Notes: generated from the sequence alone by a model not told the origin. A stretch of DNA of 64,000 nt from Planctomycetota bacterium (GCA_963205185.1 CAUJHZ010000037.1:52341-116340), one strand, 5' to 3'; positions 38,709-48,883 are shown, numbered from the stretch's first letter. A program made the numbers and translations.

Positions 38709-38897
38709 ATGACTCAGTTCAAAGGCGCCTCGCCTCGACGCGTGTCCTCCGGGGGCAACCTCGACGTGTACACCGTGCTCACCCTGGCAGGCGTGTTTTC
38801 GCTCATCGTCCTCGCCGGCACCCTCTGGATGAAGGGCGGCGAACTCGCCTCGACCGGCGGCGGCAAGGCTTCGCCCTGGACCATCATCAGCAAGTGA
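38709..38897 (+). CDS. Small single-pass membrane protein
   Basis: This 62-residue protein has a short Ser/Arg-rich N-terminus, one clear membrane segment (VYTVLTLAGVFSLIVLAGTLWM) and a Gly-rich tail. GGAG lies upstream of the ATG with normal spacing, and it follows the coiled-coil protein by 41 bases, so they are probably one operon. No family is recognised. A hairpin terminator candidate lies 45 bases downstream. Confidence 0.7.
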   Translation: MTQFKGASPRRVSSGGNLDVYTVLTLAGVFSLIVLAGTLWMKGGELASTGGGKASPWTIISK

Positions 38898-38942
38898 TCC
38901 CCGCGGGCCGGCCAACGGCTCGACAACCAGATTTCATGCGTG

Positions 38943-38968
38943 TGGGCTGCGCTTCCGGGCGCGGCCCA
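38943..38968 (+). terminator. Probable intrinsic terminator
   Basis: A 10-base stem (TGGGCTGCGC / GCGCGGCCCA, one G-T pair) with a TTCCGG loop is followed by TTTGCGTCTT. It would end the lnt-to-small-protein transcript before the rpsP promoter. Confidence 0.55.
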
Positions 38969-39006
38969 TTTGCGTCTTGCAAGCCCCTCAAACAGCCCAG
39001 CCGCAC

Positions 39007-39034
39007 TTGAACCCGCCAGCCGCTCGCGTACACT
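39007..39034 (+). promoter_or_regulatory. Sigma-70 promoter for rpsP-trmD-rplS
   Basis: TTGAAC (39007-39012), a 16-base spacer and TACACT (39029-39034) lie between the upstream terminator and rpsP, which suits the start of a ribosomal-protein operon. The leader would be about 120 bases. Confidence 0.55.
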
Positions 39035-39160
39035 GTGCGGCTTGAAATCGGTGGAAACGGCCCCCCATCCGCCCCACGTCGCCGCCCGCTCTGGCCGCGA
39101 TCCCGGCGGGAACTCGAAACGGTTTCGAGGCCCGGGCCCCAACTTCAGGAGCACTCAGAC

Positions 39161-39451
39161 ATGGTTCGTCTTCGTCTCAAGCGTTTCGGCCGGCGCCACA
39201 CGCCCCGCTATCGCCTCAACGCCATGGATTCCCGCTCGCCGCGCAATGGCCGCGTGATCGAGGAACTCGGCTTCTTCGACCCGACCCACCGCGACGAGGC
39301 GGAGCAGATTCACTTCAAGACCGACCGCGTGCGGTACTGGCTCAGCGTCGGCGCTCAGCCCAGCGAGACCGTCGCCGGCCTGCTCAAGCGCATCGGCGTC
39401 GATCCCACGCCCGGCCAGAAGTACGCGGGCGCGGAATCGGCCGGCGCCTGA
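39161..39451 (+). CDS. rpsP: 30S ribosomal protein S16
   Basis: This 96-residue small-subunit protein begins MVRLRLKRFGRRHTPRYRLN, followed by DSRSPRNGRVIEELGFFDPT and a C-terminal WLSVGAQPSETVAGLLKRIG, all diagnostic for S16. AGGAG lies about nine bases before the ATG at 39161; upstream in-frame sequence is non-homologous. It leads the rpsP-trmD-rplS group. The rimM gene, which usually lies between rpsP and trmD, is missing. Confidence 0.97.
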   Translation: MVRLRLKRFGRRHTPRYRLNAMDSRSPRNGRVIEELGFFDPTHRDEAEQIHFKTDRVRYWLSVGAQPSETVAGLLKRIGVDPTPGQKYAGAESAGA

Positions 39452-39461
39452 GGCGGCCGCG

Positions 39462-40175
39462 ATGCGCATCGACGTGCTGAGCCTGTTTCCGGAGATGTTT
39501 GCGCCGGTGCTCAGCGCTTCGATCCCCGGCCGGGCTCAGGCGGCAGGACTCGTTGAATTCAACCTTGTCAACATTCGAGATTACACGGAGAACAAGCACC
39601 AGAAAGTTGATGATCGCCCCTTTGGAGGCGGCCCGGGCATGGTGATGATGTGCCAGCCGGTGTGGGATGCGGTGCTCGCGACCGAGCGGCTCGACCCAAC
39701 GCCGGCCACGCGAATCCTCCTCTCCCCGCAGGGCCGGCCGCTGACGCAGGACATCGTGGCCGGCCTCGCGACGCAATCGCGGTTGCTTCTCATCGCCGGC
39801 CACTACGAAGGCATTGACGAACGGGTGATCGAAGAACTGCAGCCCATGGAACTGAGCATCGGCGACTACGTGCTCAGCGGCGGCGAACTTCCGGCCATGG
39901 TCCTCATCGACGCCATCGTGCGGCTCCTGCCCGGAGCGCTGGGCCATGAAGAGTCAGCCGAGCAGGACAGTTTCGCGGTGATGCAAGGCGGACAGAAGTT
40001 GCTCGACTGTCCGCACTACACCAGGCCCCGCGAGTGGCGCGGGCGCCAGGTGCCTGAGATCCTCCTCAGCGGCGATCACGGCGAGGTGGATCGATGGCGG
40101 ATGGAGCAGCGACAGAAGCGGACGGCCGAGCGAAGGCCGGATCTGCTCGAAGGAACCAATGACGCGGCGACATGA
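39462..40175 (+). CDS. trmD: tRNA (guanine-N1)-methyltransferase
   Basis: This 237-residue SPOUT-class enzyme methylates G37 of tRNAs with SAM and prevents frameshifting. Motifs are MRIDVLSLFPEMF, DDRPFGGGPGMVM, LLIAGHYEGIDERV, the trefoil-knot ELSIGDYVLSGGELPAMVLIDAI and RLLPGALG. It starts ten bases after the rpsP stop and is in the same operon. Length is normal. Confidence 0.97.
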   Translation: MRIDVLSLFPEMFAPVLSASIPGRAQAAGLVEFNLVNIRDYTENKHQKVDDRPFGGGPGMVMMCQPVWDAVLATERLDPTPATRILLSPQGRPLTQDIVAGLATQSRLLLIAGHYEGIDERVIEELQPMELSIGDYVLSGGELPAMVLIDAIVRLLPGALGHEESAEQDSFAVMQGGQKLLDCPHYTRPREWRGRQVPEILLSGDHGEVDRWRMEQRQKRTAERRPDLLEGTNDAAT

Positions 40176-40272
40176 GTCGCCCGGAGATACGACGAAGGAA
40201 AAGTGACTCGCAAGCCCGGCTCTCGCCCGCGACAACGTCTGCGCCTTCACTTCTCCCTCAGAAAGGCCCACC

Positions 40273-40695
40273 ATGAACCAGCAGGAACTCCTCGCCAGCG
40301 TGGTCGAGAAGCAGATCAAGACCGATCTTCCCGAGATCACCATCGGCGACACCATCGACGTACACCGCCGCATCATCGAAGGCGAGAAAGAGCGCATCCA
40401 GGTGTACCAGGGCGTGCTCATCGCGCGAAACGGCAGCGGGATCAACGAGACGATCACGGTGCGCCGCATCGTCGCCAACAGCGGCGTCGAACTGGTCATT
40501 CCGCTCAACTCGCCGCGCATCGCGAAGATCGAACTGGTGCGTCGAGGCGACGCTCGCCGGTCGAAGCTGTACTTCCTCCGCGAGCGCGTCGGCAAGAAGC
40601 GCCGCCTCCGCGATCAGCGCCGCGGCCTGCAGCGGGTTGGCGAGGCGGAAGCCGAGACGGGCGCCGAAGCCCCTGCCGCCGCAGCCAGCGAGTGA
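40273..40695 (+). CDS. rplS: 50S ribosomal protein L19
   Basis: This 140-residue large-subunit protein lies at the 30S-50S interface. It has GDTIDVHRRIIEGEKERIQVYQGVLIARNGSGINETITVR, then FPLNSP-like IPLNSPRIAKIELVRRGDARRSKLYFLRERVGKKRRL. The C-terminal 25 residues are an Ala/Glu tail seen in several planctomycete ribosomal proteins. GAAAGG lies before the ATG at 40273. It ends the operon, followed by a strong terminator. Confidence 0.96.
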   Translation: MNQQELLASVVEKQIKTDLPEITIGDTIDVHRRIIEGEKERIQVYQGVLIARNGSGINETITVRRIVANSGVELVIPLNSPRIAKIELVRRGDARRSKLYFLRERVGKKRRLRDQRRGLQRVGEAEAETGAEAPAAAASE

Positions 40696-40780
40696 CCGAC
40701 ATCGCGCACCAGCGCGCCGTTTAGCCGCGACCCAAAGGCTTAGCGAAGGGGAGCGCCGACAATCATTGACGAACAACGAA

Positions 40781-40805
40781 CCCCTCCGGCAACACGCCGG
40801 AGGGG
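40781..40805. terminator. Strong terminator between rplS and gcvP
   Basis: A perfect 10-base stem (CCCCTCCGGC / GCCGGAGGGG) with an AACAC loop is followed by TTT. It sits between the convergent rplS and gcvP genes and could act on both strands. Confidence 0.75.
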
Positions 40806-40868
40806 TTTCGCATGATGATCGATGAACCTGCCGGGCCGGCGCAGAGCGTTGTCCCGGCCTACGCGACC

Positions 40869-43847
40869 TCACTCCATCTCGCTCATCGGCGGGCAGGTGC
40901 AGATGAGGTTGCGATCGCCGTAGGGGTTGTCGATCCGAGCGACCGGCGGCCAGAACTTGGCGTCGCGCAGCCACGCGGCCGGATACGCCGCTTCGGTGCG
41001 CGTGTACTTGTGATTCCACTCATCGGCCGCGACGACCTGGATCGGATGCGGCGCGTTCTTGAGCGGGTTGTCCGCCTTGTCGGCCCTGCCCTCTTCGATC
41101 GCGCGAATCTCTTCGCGGATCTGGATCAGCGCCTCGCAGAAGCGATCGAGTTCGGCCTTGGGTTCGCTCTCGGTCGGCTCGATCATGAGCGTGCCGGGCA
41201 CGGGGAAACTCATCGTCGGCGCGTGGAAGCCGTAGTCCATGAGCCGTTTGGCGACATCTTCGGCTTTGATGCCTGCTGACTTTTCGAAGCCGCGGAAGTC
41301 GAGGATGAACTCGTGCGCCACGTGGCCGCCGATGCCGCTGTAGAGGACGTCGTAATGCTCCTTGAGGCGGCTGGCCATGTAGTTGGCGTTGAGCATGGCC
41401 ACCTGCGTCGCCTTTTTGAGGCCGCTGGCGCCCATGAGCGCAATGTAGACCCACGAAATGGTGAGAATGCTCGGGCTGCCGTAGGGCGCTGCGGCCACGG
41501 CGCCGACGGCGCTGCCCACGCCATTGAGCGGGCTGGCGGGCAGGAACGGCGCGAGATGCCGCGCCACGCCGATGGGTCCCATGCCCGGCCCGCCGCCACC
41601 GTGCGGAATGCAGAAGGTCTTGTGCAGGTTGAGGTGGCACACGTCGGCGCCGATGTCGCCGGGCCGGCACAAGCCGACCTGGGCATTCATGTTCGCCCCG
41701 TCCATGTAGACCTGCCCGCCGAACTCATGCACAGCGGCGCAGATGTCCTTGACCTTGGGCTCGAACACGCCGTGCGTCGAGGGGTAGGTAATCATCAGCG
41801 CGCCCAGCCGGTCGGCGTGCTGCTGCGCCTTGGCGCGCAGGTCGTTGAGATCGACATTGCCGTGCCGATCGCACTCCACGGCGACGACGTTGAAGCCGGC
41901 GATGACGGCGCTGGCGGGATTGGTTCCGTGCGCAGAGACCGGAATCAGGCAGACATCACGGTGCGTGTCCCCGCGCGATTCGTGGTAAGCGCGAATGGCC
42001 AGCAGCCCGGCGTACTCACCCTGCGAGCCCGCGTTGGGCTGCAGCGACACGGCGGCAAAGCCGGTGATCTCGCAGAGCCAGCGCTCGAGATCGCTGAACA
42101 GCCGCGCGTAGCCGCGCATCTGCTCTTCGGGAGCGTATGGATGAATAGTGCCGAACTCAGGCCAGGTGACCGGCAGCATTTCGCTGGTCGCGTTGAGTTT
42201 CATCGTGCACGAGCCGAGCGGAATCATCGAGTGCGCCAGGGACAGGTCGCGCGACTGGAGTTTGGTGATGTAGCGCAGCATCTCGGTCTCGCTGTGGTGC
42301 GAGTTGAAGATGGGATGCGTCAGGTAGGCGCTGGTGCGCTCGAACGCGCCGAGTTTGAGCAGGCCGCGGCTGCGTGCTGCGGTGAGCAGTTCTTCGACGC
42401 GCGCATCAACGGGTTTGCCCGCGTCGCCCGTCAGAGCGGTCAGGATGTGGCGGATGTCATCGCGCGACACCGTCTCGTCGAGCGTGATGCCGATCGTATC
42501 GTCTGCGAAGCGGCGGAAGTTGATGCCCAGATCACCCGCGGCCTTGTGCACGGCACTGGCCGTGACGCCCGCACCCAGCCGCAGGCGCAGCGTGTCAAAA
42601 ACCGGCCCGTCGCCGAGCGTCTCATGGCCGAGTTGTTCGACGCCGACGATCAGCGCCGCCGTCAGGGCGTGCACACGCTCGGCGATGCGGCGCAGCCCGG
42701 CGGGACCGTGGTAGACGGCGTACATCCCGGCCATGATCGCCAGCAGCGCCTGGGCCGTGCAGATGTTGCTCGTCGCCTTCTCGCGCTTGATGTGCTGTTC
42801 GCGGGTCTGGATCGCCATGCGCAGCGCCGGCCTGCCGGTGGCGTCGCGCGAGACGCCGATGATGCGCCCGGGCATGCGGCGGACATACTGCTCGCGCGTG
42901 GCAATGTACGCCGCGTGCGGCCCGCCTGCGCCCATGGGAACGCCGAAGCGCTGCGTGCTGCCCACGGCAATATCCGCGCCGAACTCGCCCGGCGGCCTGA
43001 GCAGCGCCAGCGCCAGCGGATCGGCCGCAACCACCAGCAGCGCGCTGTTGGCGTGGACCGACTCGGCCAGTTTCGAATAGTCCGCCACGCGTCCGTCCGT
43101 CGTCGGATACTGAACCAGTACACCGCACAGGCCCGCAGCGAAATCAACCGCGCCGGGGTCGCCGACGACGATGTTGACTCCCATCGATCTCGCGCGAGTC
43201 TTTACGACCGCGATCGTCTGCGGGTGGCAATGCTCCGTCACGAAGAAGGCTTTGCGCGTGCCAGAAGCGCCCCCGGCAATCGCGAAGCACATCGCCATCG
43301 CTTCGGCCGCCGCCGTCGCTTCGTCAAGCAGCGATGCGCCCGCCAGCGGCAGTCCCGTCAGATCCGCGATCATCGTTTGGAAGTTGAGCAGCGCTTCGAG
43401 CCGTCCCTGCGAGATTTCCGCCTGGTACGGCGTGTATTGCGTGTACCAGCCCGGGTTCTCGAGGATGTTGCGCTGGATGACCGGCGGCGTAATGCAGCCG
43501 TGATAGCCCATGCCGATGAACGACCGGTTCACCCTGTTCTGGTCGGCAATCGTGCGCAGTTCGGCCATGAGGTCGAACTCGCTCTGCGCTTCTTCGATTT
43601 TGAGCGGCCGGCCGAGTTGGATCGAGTCGGGCACAATTGCGTCGCCCAGTTCGTCGAGACTCGCGCAGCCGAGGCGCTCGAGCATGAGCGCGATCTCGTC
43701 GTCGCTCGGGCCGATGTGCCGGTTGGCGAAGACATCGGTCGGGTTGAGAATCGAGTCGCCGGCGTCTTCGGAGCGAGCGGATTCGGGTGCGTTGATCATG
43801 TCCGGGTCAATGGTCACGGGGTGGGGCCGGGCGGTTGTGGACGACAT
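40869..43847 (-). CDS. gcvP: Glycine dehydrogenase (P protein, single chain) of the glycine cleavage system
   Basis: This is a 992-residue PLP enzyme that decarboxylates glycine and passes the aminomethyl group to the lipoyl H protein. The two homologous halves typical of the single-chain form are both present. The N-terminal half has [17 protein letters not shown] and [27 protein letters not shown]. The C-terminal half has PLP Lys743 in [20 protein letters not shown]. The initiator ATG at 43847 lacks a strong SD. gcvT and gcvH are not nearby, and no glycine riboswitch is seen upstream. Confidence 0.97.
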   Translation of the reverse strand: MSSTTARPHPVTIDPDMINAPESARSEDAGDSILNPTDVFANRHIGPSDDEIALMLERLGCASLDELGDAIVPDSIQLGRPLKIEEAQSEFDLMAELRTIADQNRVNRSFIGMGYHGCITPPVIQRNILENPGWYTQYTPYQAEISQGRLEALLNFQTMIADLTGLPLAGASLLDEATAAAEAMAMCFAIAGGASGTRKAFFVTEHCHPQTIAVVKTRARSMGVNIVVGDPGAVDFAAGLCGVLVQYPTTDGRVADYSKLAESVHANSALLVVAADPLALALLRPPGEFGADIAVGSTQRFGVPMGAGGPHAAYIATREQYVRRMPGRIIGVSRDATGRPALRMAIQTREQHIKREKATSNICTAQALLAIMAGMYAVYHGPAGLRRIAERVHALTAALIVGVEQLGHETLGDGPVFDTLRLRLGAGVTASAVHKAAGDLGINFRRFADDTIGITLDETVSRDDIRHILTALTGDAGKPVDARVEELLTAARSRGLLKLGAFERTSAYLTHPIFNSHHSETEMLRYITKLQSRDLSLAHSMIPLGSCTMKLNATSEMLPVTWPEFGTIHPYAPEEQMRGYARLFSDLERWLCEITGFAAVSLQPNAGSQGEYAGLLAIRAYHESRGDTHRDVCLIPVSAHGTNPASAVIAGFNVVAVECDRHGNVDLNDLRAKAQQHADRLGALMITYPSTHGVFEPKVKDICAAVHEFGGQVYMDGANMNAQVGLCRPGDIGADVCHLNLHKTFCIPHGGGGPGMGPIGVARHLAPFLPASPLNGVGSAVGAVAAAPYGSPSILTISWVYIALMGASGLKKATQVAMLNANYMASRLKEHYDVLYSGIGGHVAHEFILDFRGFEKSAGIKAEDVAKRLMDYGFHAPTMSFPVPGTLMIEPTESEPKAELDRFCEALIQIREEIRAIEEGRADKADNPLKNAPHPIQVVAADEWNHKYTRTEAAYPAAWLRDAKFWPPVARIDNPYGDRNLICTCPPMSEME

Positions 43848-43921
43848 GGAATTGGAGGATCCTCAAAGAGAGAAGCGGACTCGCGCTCGCGAAGCGCCGG
43901 CGGTGGCAGGTCAGCGGCGAT

Positions 43922-43950
43922 ATCATAGCAGGAGCGCCGCCCGGCCCGAA
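43922..43950 (-). promoter_or_regulatory. Possible promoter for gcvP
   Basis: On the minus strand, TATGAT (43927-43922) has a 17-base spacer to a weak TTCGGG (43950-43945). It would give a leader of about 70 bases. Confidence 0.35.
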
Positions 43951-44124
43951 GAATCCACTCCGCCTGACGCCGCAGATTCAGGCCGGGCCCCACCGCCCGC
44001 GCGGCACGTGCAACGTCCCATACCTCAGCCAGTATCGCTCGATTATCGCTTCGGCGGCGCGCGTTCCATACGATGCTGCCGATCCACCCTGCTCTCCCGC
44101 ACCGCTCATGAGGACCGATTCGCC

Positions 44125-46203
44125 ATGACCCGCGCCCCGCATCGTTCAAGCACCCGCCGCATTCTTTTCGCGCTGAGCCTGGTCGCGCTGCCGCTGCTCC
44201 ACGCCGGAATCGCCGCCAGAGCCCAGGCGCCCGCGACCGAGGCAACGACGGCGGGCTCGGCCGTGACGGAGGGCTGGATCGACGCGCAGGGCGACGTGGA
44301 TGTGCCCGCCATTCTGCAGTCGCTCGATCCCGATGTCCGCGCCTACATGGCGCACATCACCACGCTGGCCAACCCCTTCTTCGAAGGCCGGTCTCCGGAC
44401 ACGCACGGCAACCGCGTGGCGGCTGAGTACATCGAGTTCTGGTTCCGTTACTTCGGACTGCAGCCCGCCTTCCCCGAATACGACACCGAAGGTAACGTCG
44501 TGGGCGACGCCGCCGCCTGGGTGTCCTACCGCCAGCCGTTCGACATGCCCGGCGGCATGGAGGCGACACGCCAGGAACTGGCGCTCACCGACGGTTCAGG
44601 TGAGAAGGTCACCTACGCCGCAGGCAAGGAATTCAGCGCTCTTGGCGTCGGCCAGGGCGAGGTGCGGGCGCCGCTGGCGTTCGTCGGCTACGGGATTGCT
44701 TCCGGCCCCGACGGGCAGGATCACTACGGCGAAATCGACCTCACCGGCCGCATCGCTCTGCTCCTGCGCTTCGAGCCCAGCGACGCCAAGGGCAACAGCA
44801 AGTGGAACGACGGCAAGCCGGAGTGGACGGCCAACGCTTCGCTCGAGACGAAGTTGCTCGAAGCCGCGCGCCGCGGCGCCGCAGGCATCATCCTCGTCAA
44901 CGCACCGGACACCTTCGACAGCCGGGCGAATGAACTGATGACGGCCGAGGAATCGACCTGGCGCCGCGCTGGCGTGCCGGTCGTGCAGATGTCCATCCCC
45001 GCGGCCGAGCGGCTCGTCGGACAGGTCGCGGGTAAGAACCTGCGCGAACTGAAGCGCGACGCCGATGACGACGCCTTCAAAGCGTTCAATCTCGATGAGC
45101 GATTCACCGTCTCCATCGCCACGACGCTCGACCGCGAGCGCAACTGGACGGACAACGTCGGCGGCATCATCCGCGGCCGCGGCGATCTCGCCGACGAGTG
45201 GATCATCATCGGAGCGCACTACGACCACGTCGGTTACGGCAATTTCGGGAGCATGGCCGGCCGCACCGGCGAGGGGATCATCCATCCCGGCGCCGATGAC
45301 AACGGCTCGGGCACGTCCGCCGTGCTCGTGCTCGCCGATCGGCTGAGCAGGGCCTACGCGGAATTGCCTGCAGACGCGAGCGCTCGCTCCGTGCTGCTCA
45401 TGACGTTTTCGGCCGAAGAATCCGGACTGAACGGCTCGCGCTACTACACCCGCCACCCGACCCTCACCGCCGAGCAGGTCAACATCATGCTCAATCTCGA
45501 CATGGTCGGCCGGCTGCGCAACAACAGCCTCGAGGTGAGCGGCATCGGCAGCGCGACGCAACTGGCGGAGATCGTCAAGCCGTATTTCGACGAGAGCGGT
45601 CTGCGGATCGTGAGCCAGCAGACCGGCGGCGGCCCGAGCGATCACGCAAGTTTCAACGCCGTGGGCATTCCGGTGCTGTTCTTCTTCACCGGTCTGCACC
45701 CGCAGTACCACCGCCCGGCGGATGTGGCGTCGCTGATCAACCCGGTCGGCGCCATCAAGGTCGTCGATCTGGCGCAGAAGATCGCGCTGGAATTCGCCAC
45801 GCGCCCCGGCAAGCTGGAGTACCAGAAGACCAGCGGCGGCTTCCGTCTGGACATGCTCGATCAGCCGCCGGGCGCCCAGGCTCCGGCTGAGCCCGAGCCG
45901 GCAGCCGAACCACCCGCCGAGCCGATGCCGCGCGTCACGGTCAGACTGGGCATCCAGCCCGAATACAACGCCCAGGGTATCGGAGTGCATCTCTCCGGCG
46001 TGTCCGACGACACGCCGGCGCAGGCCGCCGGGCTGCAGGCGGGCGACGTGATTTTGAGTTGGAACGGATCGCCCGTGGCCGATATTCGCGCGCTCATGAC
46101 CGAACTGGCCAAACACAAGCCCGGCGACGAAGTAAATCTGGGCGTCAAACGCGGCGAAGAAACGCTGCAGATCAAGGTGAAACTTGCGGCCAGCGACGGC
46201 TGA
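44125..46203 (+). CDS. Secreted M28-family metallopeptidase with PDZ domain
   Basis: This 692-residue protein has a signal peptide (RRILFALSLVALPLLHAGIAARAQA). A PA-domain-like insert (VRAPLAFVGYGI) precedes the M28 zinc-peptidase core with ligands GAHYDHVG, GADDNGSGTSAVL, SAEESG, NLDMVG and SDHASF. A proline-rich linker and a C-terminal PDZ domain follow (GIGVHLSGVSDDTPAQAAGLQAGDVILSWNG). Such aminopeptidases clip N-terminal residues from extracellular peptides, and the PDZ domain probably binds substrates or anchors the enzyme. The ATG at 44125 with TGAGGA upstream is chosen; a longer reading overlaps gcvP. Confidence 0.9.
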   Translation: MTRAPHRSSTRRILFALSLVALPLLHAGIAARAQAPATEATTAGSAVTEGWIDAQGDVDVPAILQSLDPDVRAYMAHITTLANPFFEGRSPDTHGNRVAAEYIEFWFRYFGLQPAFPEYDTEGNVVGDAAAWVSYRQPFDMPGGMEATRQELALTDGSGEKVTYAAGKEFSALGVGQGEVRAPLAFVGYGIASGPDGQDHYGEIDLTGRIALLLRFEPSDAKGNSKWNDGKPEWTANASLETKLLEAARRGAAGIILVNAPDTFDSRANELMTAEESTWRRAGVPVVQMSIPAAERLVGQVAGKNLRELKRDADDDAFKAFNLDERFTVSIATTLDRERNWTDNVGGIIRGRGDLADEWIIIGAHYDHVGYGNFGSMAGRTGEGIIHPGADDNGSGTSAVLVLADRLSRAYAELPADASARSVLLMTFSAEESGLNGSRYYTRHPTLTAEQVNIMLNLDMVGRLRNNSLEVSGIGSATQLAEIVKPYFDESGLRIVSQQTGGGPSDHASFNAVGIPVLFFFTGLHPQYHRPADVASLINPVGAIKVVDLAQKIALEFATRPGKLEYQKTSGGFRLDMLDQPPGAQAPAEPEPAAEPPAEPMPRVTVRLGIQPEYNAQGIGVHLSGVSDDTPAQAAGLQAGDVILSWNGSPVADIRALMTELAKHKPGDEVNLGVKRGEETLQIKVKLAASDG

Positions 46204-46501
46204 GCGGGCATTTCCCGCCCGCCCATGCCCGGAGCACGATTCAGGCGCTTCGCGCAGCCATTGCGGGGATCGACGTTTATGCCGACCCCCGCTTTACGCC
46301 GATGCCAATCGTTGATAGCCTATAAGCCAATCACAGCCCGCTGATTCGGCCCGACGCCTGCGCGCCGGGCGCGACTCGGGCCGGTCGGCGGATCCTGCTC
46401 ATCACAGGACTGCCGGGAGACGTTGACGAGTGGTTTTCGGGCCCGCGTACGCCCGGAGACCGAGCCTGTTTTCCCACGAGATCCGGGGTCGAGACACCGC
46501 C
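46204..46501. other. Intergenic region before the exopolysaccharide cluster
   Basis: This is 298 bases with no gene. A short hairpin (GCGGGC / GCCCGC, 46204-46222) follows the peptidase stop and may help termination. A TATAAG around 46320 is the only AT-rich stretch and could be a -10 element for the polysaccharide cluster, but no -35 is convincing. Confidence 0.4.
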
Positions 46502-48142
46502 ATGAGTTCACCTCAACAACGAGAGACGGCGCCAACGGGATTCGATTCGCAGGGCTGGCCGCTGCCCGAAGTGCGTTCGATGATGGTTGACAACTTCGTG
46601 CGATCCTGGACGCAGCACTGGCTGGCGGTGGTGCTCCTGTTCGTGGTGTCGATGGGCATCGTGCTTTTTGCCGCCTGGCTGGTGACCCCGACGTGGGAAG
46701 GCCAGGCGACGATGGAGATCCAGCCGGCCCCCACGCCGGCTCCCATCGCAACGAGCAACGCGGTCACGCAGACCACACCTCTCACCGCGGCGCAACTCGT
46801 CAAGAACCTCATCGAGCAGACTCGCTCGCTTAGCTTCCTCCGCGAGGTGGTGACGCGCTCCGGCCTGGATCAGTACTACGAGCAGATCGCGAACAAGTCG
46901 CCGGACCTGCGCACTCGCATCAAGAAAGGCATTGTTTACGTCGGCCGCCTTCAGTTCATTCGACCCGCGGGCAAGGTGGACTACGTCGCCAAGGCACTCG
47001 ACGACCTGCAGACGTCCTGGCTGAGCATTACGCCGACCGAAGGTTCGACCGTCATCCCGATCTACGTCTACGGCGACACGCCGGAGATTACGCGCAGAGT
47101 CGGCGACACGATCATGGATCTCCTCCAGGAGCGCACCGACGCCGCGCTGCGCGCGGTCGTGCAGGCGCAGGTCGACGTCGTCAGCAAACTGGCGACCGAG
47201 GCCGAACAGAAAGTCCAGGCCAACGACATCGCGCTCGAGGCCGCCCGCAAGAAGCTCCCCTTCTTCGATCCTGAGTCGTACGCGCGCCAGGCGCAAGATG
47301 AACTGCAGGCACTTCTCAGCGAAAAGGCGAACTTCAACGCACAGTCCGATGCCCTCGTGGCGAAGATCGCCCAACTCAAGGCCCAGCTCGACGCCAATCC
47401 GGAAACCCGCGAGCTGACGCAAAGCGGCACGAGCCAGCAGCCGTCGGTCGGCGCGACCGCGCAACTGGAAAAGGACATCGCCAACATCAAGGCGGACATT
47501 GCCGCCAAGTCGGTCAGCATGGGGCCGAACTCCCCGGCGGTCCGGCAACTCGAACTTCGACGGGACGACCTGCAAAAGAGCCTGGAAGAACTGCGAAGGA
47601 GCGAGGGCTCGCTCGAAGGGCAGCGCGCCACGATTCAGACCATTCTCGATCCCAAGTACCAGTCGATCTTCACAAGCTGGCTCCAGGCCACTTCTGAACT
47701 GACGGTCCTGCAAACCCGCGTGGCCTCGCTCGACGAACCGATCGCCACGATGACGGAGATGCAGCACAACGCCGTCAAGGCGGACATCGAACTCAAGCGC
47801 ATGCAGCGCAACGCCCAGGCGGATGAAGCCCAACTCAACACCCTGACGACGCAGCTTCGCCAGCTCAACAACCTGCTCGCGACGCCGAACCTCTTCACGG
47901 GCGTCGTCTCGCGCAGCGACACGCAGGTGCTCAACGACCGCAAGAACGACTACCCGAACATGCTTCTGGCCATCGGACTGGCACTGGCGATCGGCCTGTT
48001 TGCCGGTCTCGTCCTGCCCATTGCGTACGACTACCTGAACCAGACGCTGCTCACCTCGCGCCAGGTCGCCAGCATCCCGGGCGTGCGCGTGGTGGCGTCG
48101 GTGCCTCACGGCGGATCCAACAAGATGTTTGCGAGCGTCTGA
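46502..48142 (+). CDS. Wzz/GumC-type polysaccharide co-polymerase, copy 1
   Basis: This 546-residue protein has a cytoplasmic N-terminus, a membrane segment at about 41-62 (WLAVVLLFVVSMGIVLFAAWLV), a long periplasmic alpha-helical coiled-coil region (about 200-470), and a second membrane segment at about 487-510 (MLLAIGLALAIGLFAGLVLPIAYDYL). That is the architecture of chain-length determinants that act with a polymerase in Wzy-dependent export. The PxxP-like motif is present near the second segment (VLPIAYDYLNQTLL). The C-terminus is short and lacks a kinase domain; the kinase-like partner is encoded just downstream. Confidence 0.85.
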   Translation: MSSPQQRETAPTGFDSQGWPLPEVRSMMVDNFVRSWTQHWLAVVLLFVVSMGIVLFAAWLVTPTWEGQATMEIQPAPTPAPIATSNAVTQTTPLTAAQLVKNLIEQTRSLSFLREVVTRSGLDQYYEQIANKSPDLRTRIKKGIVYVGRLQFIRPAGKVDYVAKALDDLQTSWLSITPTEGSTVIPIYVYGDTPEITRRVGDTIMDLLQERTDAALRAVVQAQVDVVSKLATEAEQKVQANDIALEAARKKLPFFDPESYARQAQDELQALLSEKANFNAQSDALVAKIAQLKAQLDANPETRELTQSGTSQQPSVGATAQLEKDIANIKADIAAKSVSMGPNSPAVRQLELRRDDLQKSLEELRRSEGSLEGQRATIQTILDPKYQSIFTSWLQATSELTVLQTRVASLDEPIATMTEMQHNAVKADIELKRMQRNAQADEAQLNTLTTQLRQLNNLLATPNLFTGVVSRSDTQVLNDRKNDYPNMLLAIGLALAIGLFAGLVLPIAYDYLNQTLLTSRQVASIPGVRVVASVPHGGSNKMFASV

Positions 48143-48172
48143 CGCCCGCGACTTTCATCCAGCGAGATTCAA

Positions 48173-48883
48173 ATGACCACACACGCTGCCTCAATCCCCA
48201 CCGCCGCTCCGGCCGGATCCACGGGGGCTCCCGCCCAGGTGAATTCGTCGAGCCAAGTCGGCGCCTTTCTGAACCGCCTGGCGTCAGCCCCGCCGACCGC
48301 CCGCATTGCGATGGCGGTGGGTGAACTCGCAGCTTCCTGCGACGCCGCCGGCGCCGGCGGCGCGGTCTGCGCCGCGATCAGTGCCATCGAATCAGACGTG
48401 AAAGCCGGTGAAACAGCGGTGGCGCTCGCCGCCCTGTGGGGCCGCTGGGGACGCTCGACCGTGCTCATCGACTTGGGCAGCGGCATGGACTCAGTGACCG
48501 GTGCGGTCACCGGATCTTCACCCGATCTTGCCGCCGCGTGCGAAGCGGCTGCTGCGGGAGATTCGCTGATGTCGCTTTCGAGGCTGCACTCGAGCATCGC
48601 CGGGACCGGCGTCATCGCCGCCGGCAAGGCCGACGTGCTTGGTCTCATTTCCACCGGCCGCCTCGCCCGGCTCGTCGCGGTTCTCAAGAAATCACACGAT
48701 CGCGTGGTGCTGGCGGCGCCGAAGATCGCCACCGGTTTCCCGCTGCTGGCCCTGAACACCTGCTGCGACCGCATCGTCCTCGCGCTCGTGCGCGGCAAGT
48801 CGCGCGGCGGCCCGGTGCGCGAAATCGCCGAGCAGGCGCTGCAGTCGGGAATGCGACCGCTGGACGTGATCTGGTACGACTGA
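48173..48883 (+). CDS. Degenerate BY-kinase (CpsD/Wzc-like) protein, copy 1
   Basis: This 236-residue protein has a P-loop-kinase-like core: VCAAISAIESDVKAGETAVALAAL in place of the Walker A strand-loop-helix, then VLIDLGSG as a Walker A'-like strand with Asp kept. The phosphate-binding Gly-Lys-Ser/Thr is gone (KAGETA), and there is no C-terminal tyrosine cluster. It follows the co-polymerase by 30 bases, as bacterial tyrosine kinases do. I infer a pseudokinase or assembly partner of the co-polymerase. Residues align well with the second copy at 53093-53851. Confidence 0.65.
   Translation: MTTHAASIPTAAPAGSTGAPAQVNSSSQVGAFLNRLASAPPTARIAMAVGELAASCDAAGAGGAVCAAISAIESDVKAGETAVALAALWGRWGRSTVLIDLGSGMDSVTGAVTGSSPDLAAACEAAAAGDSLMSLSRLHSSIAGTGVIAAGKADVLGLISTGRLARLVAVLKKSHDRVVLAAPKIATGFPLLALNTCCDRIVLALVRGKSRGGPVREIAEQALQSGMRPLDVIWYD

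Noticed and set aside
43848..43960. Glycine riboswitch before gcvP
   Set aside because: The short gcvP leader lacks the conserved GGAGA and paired-aptamer motifs.
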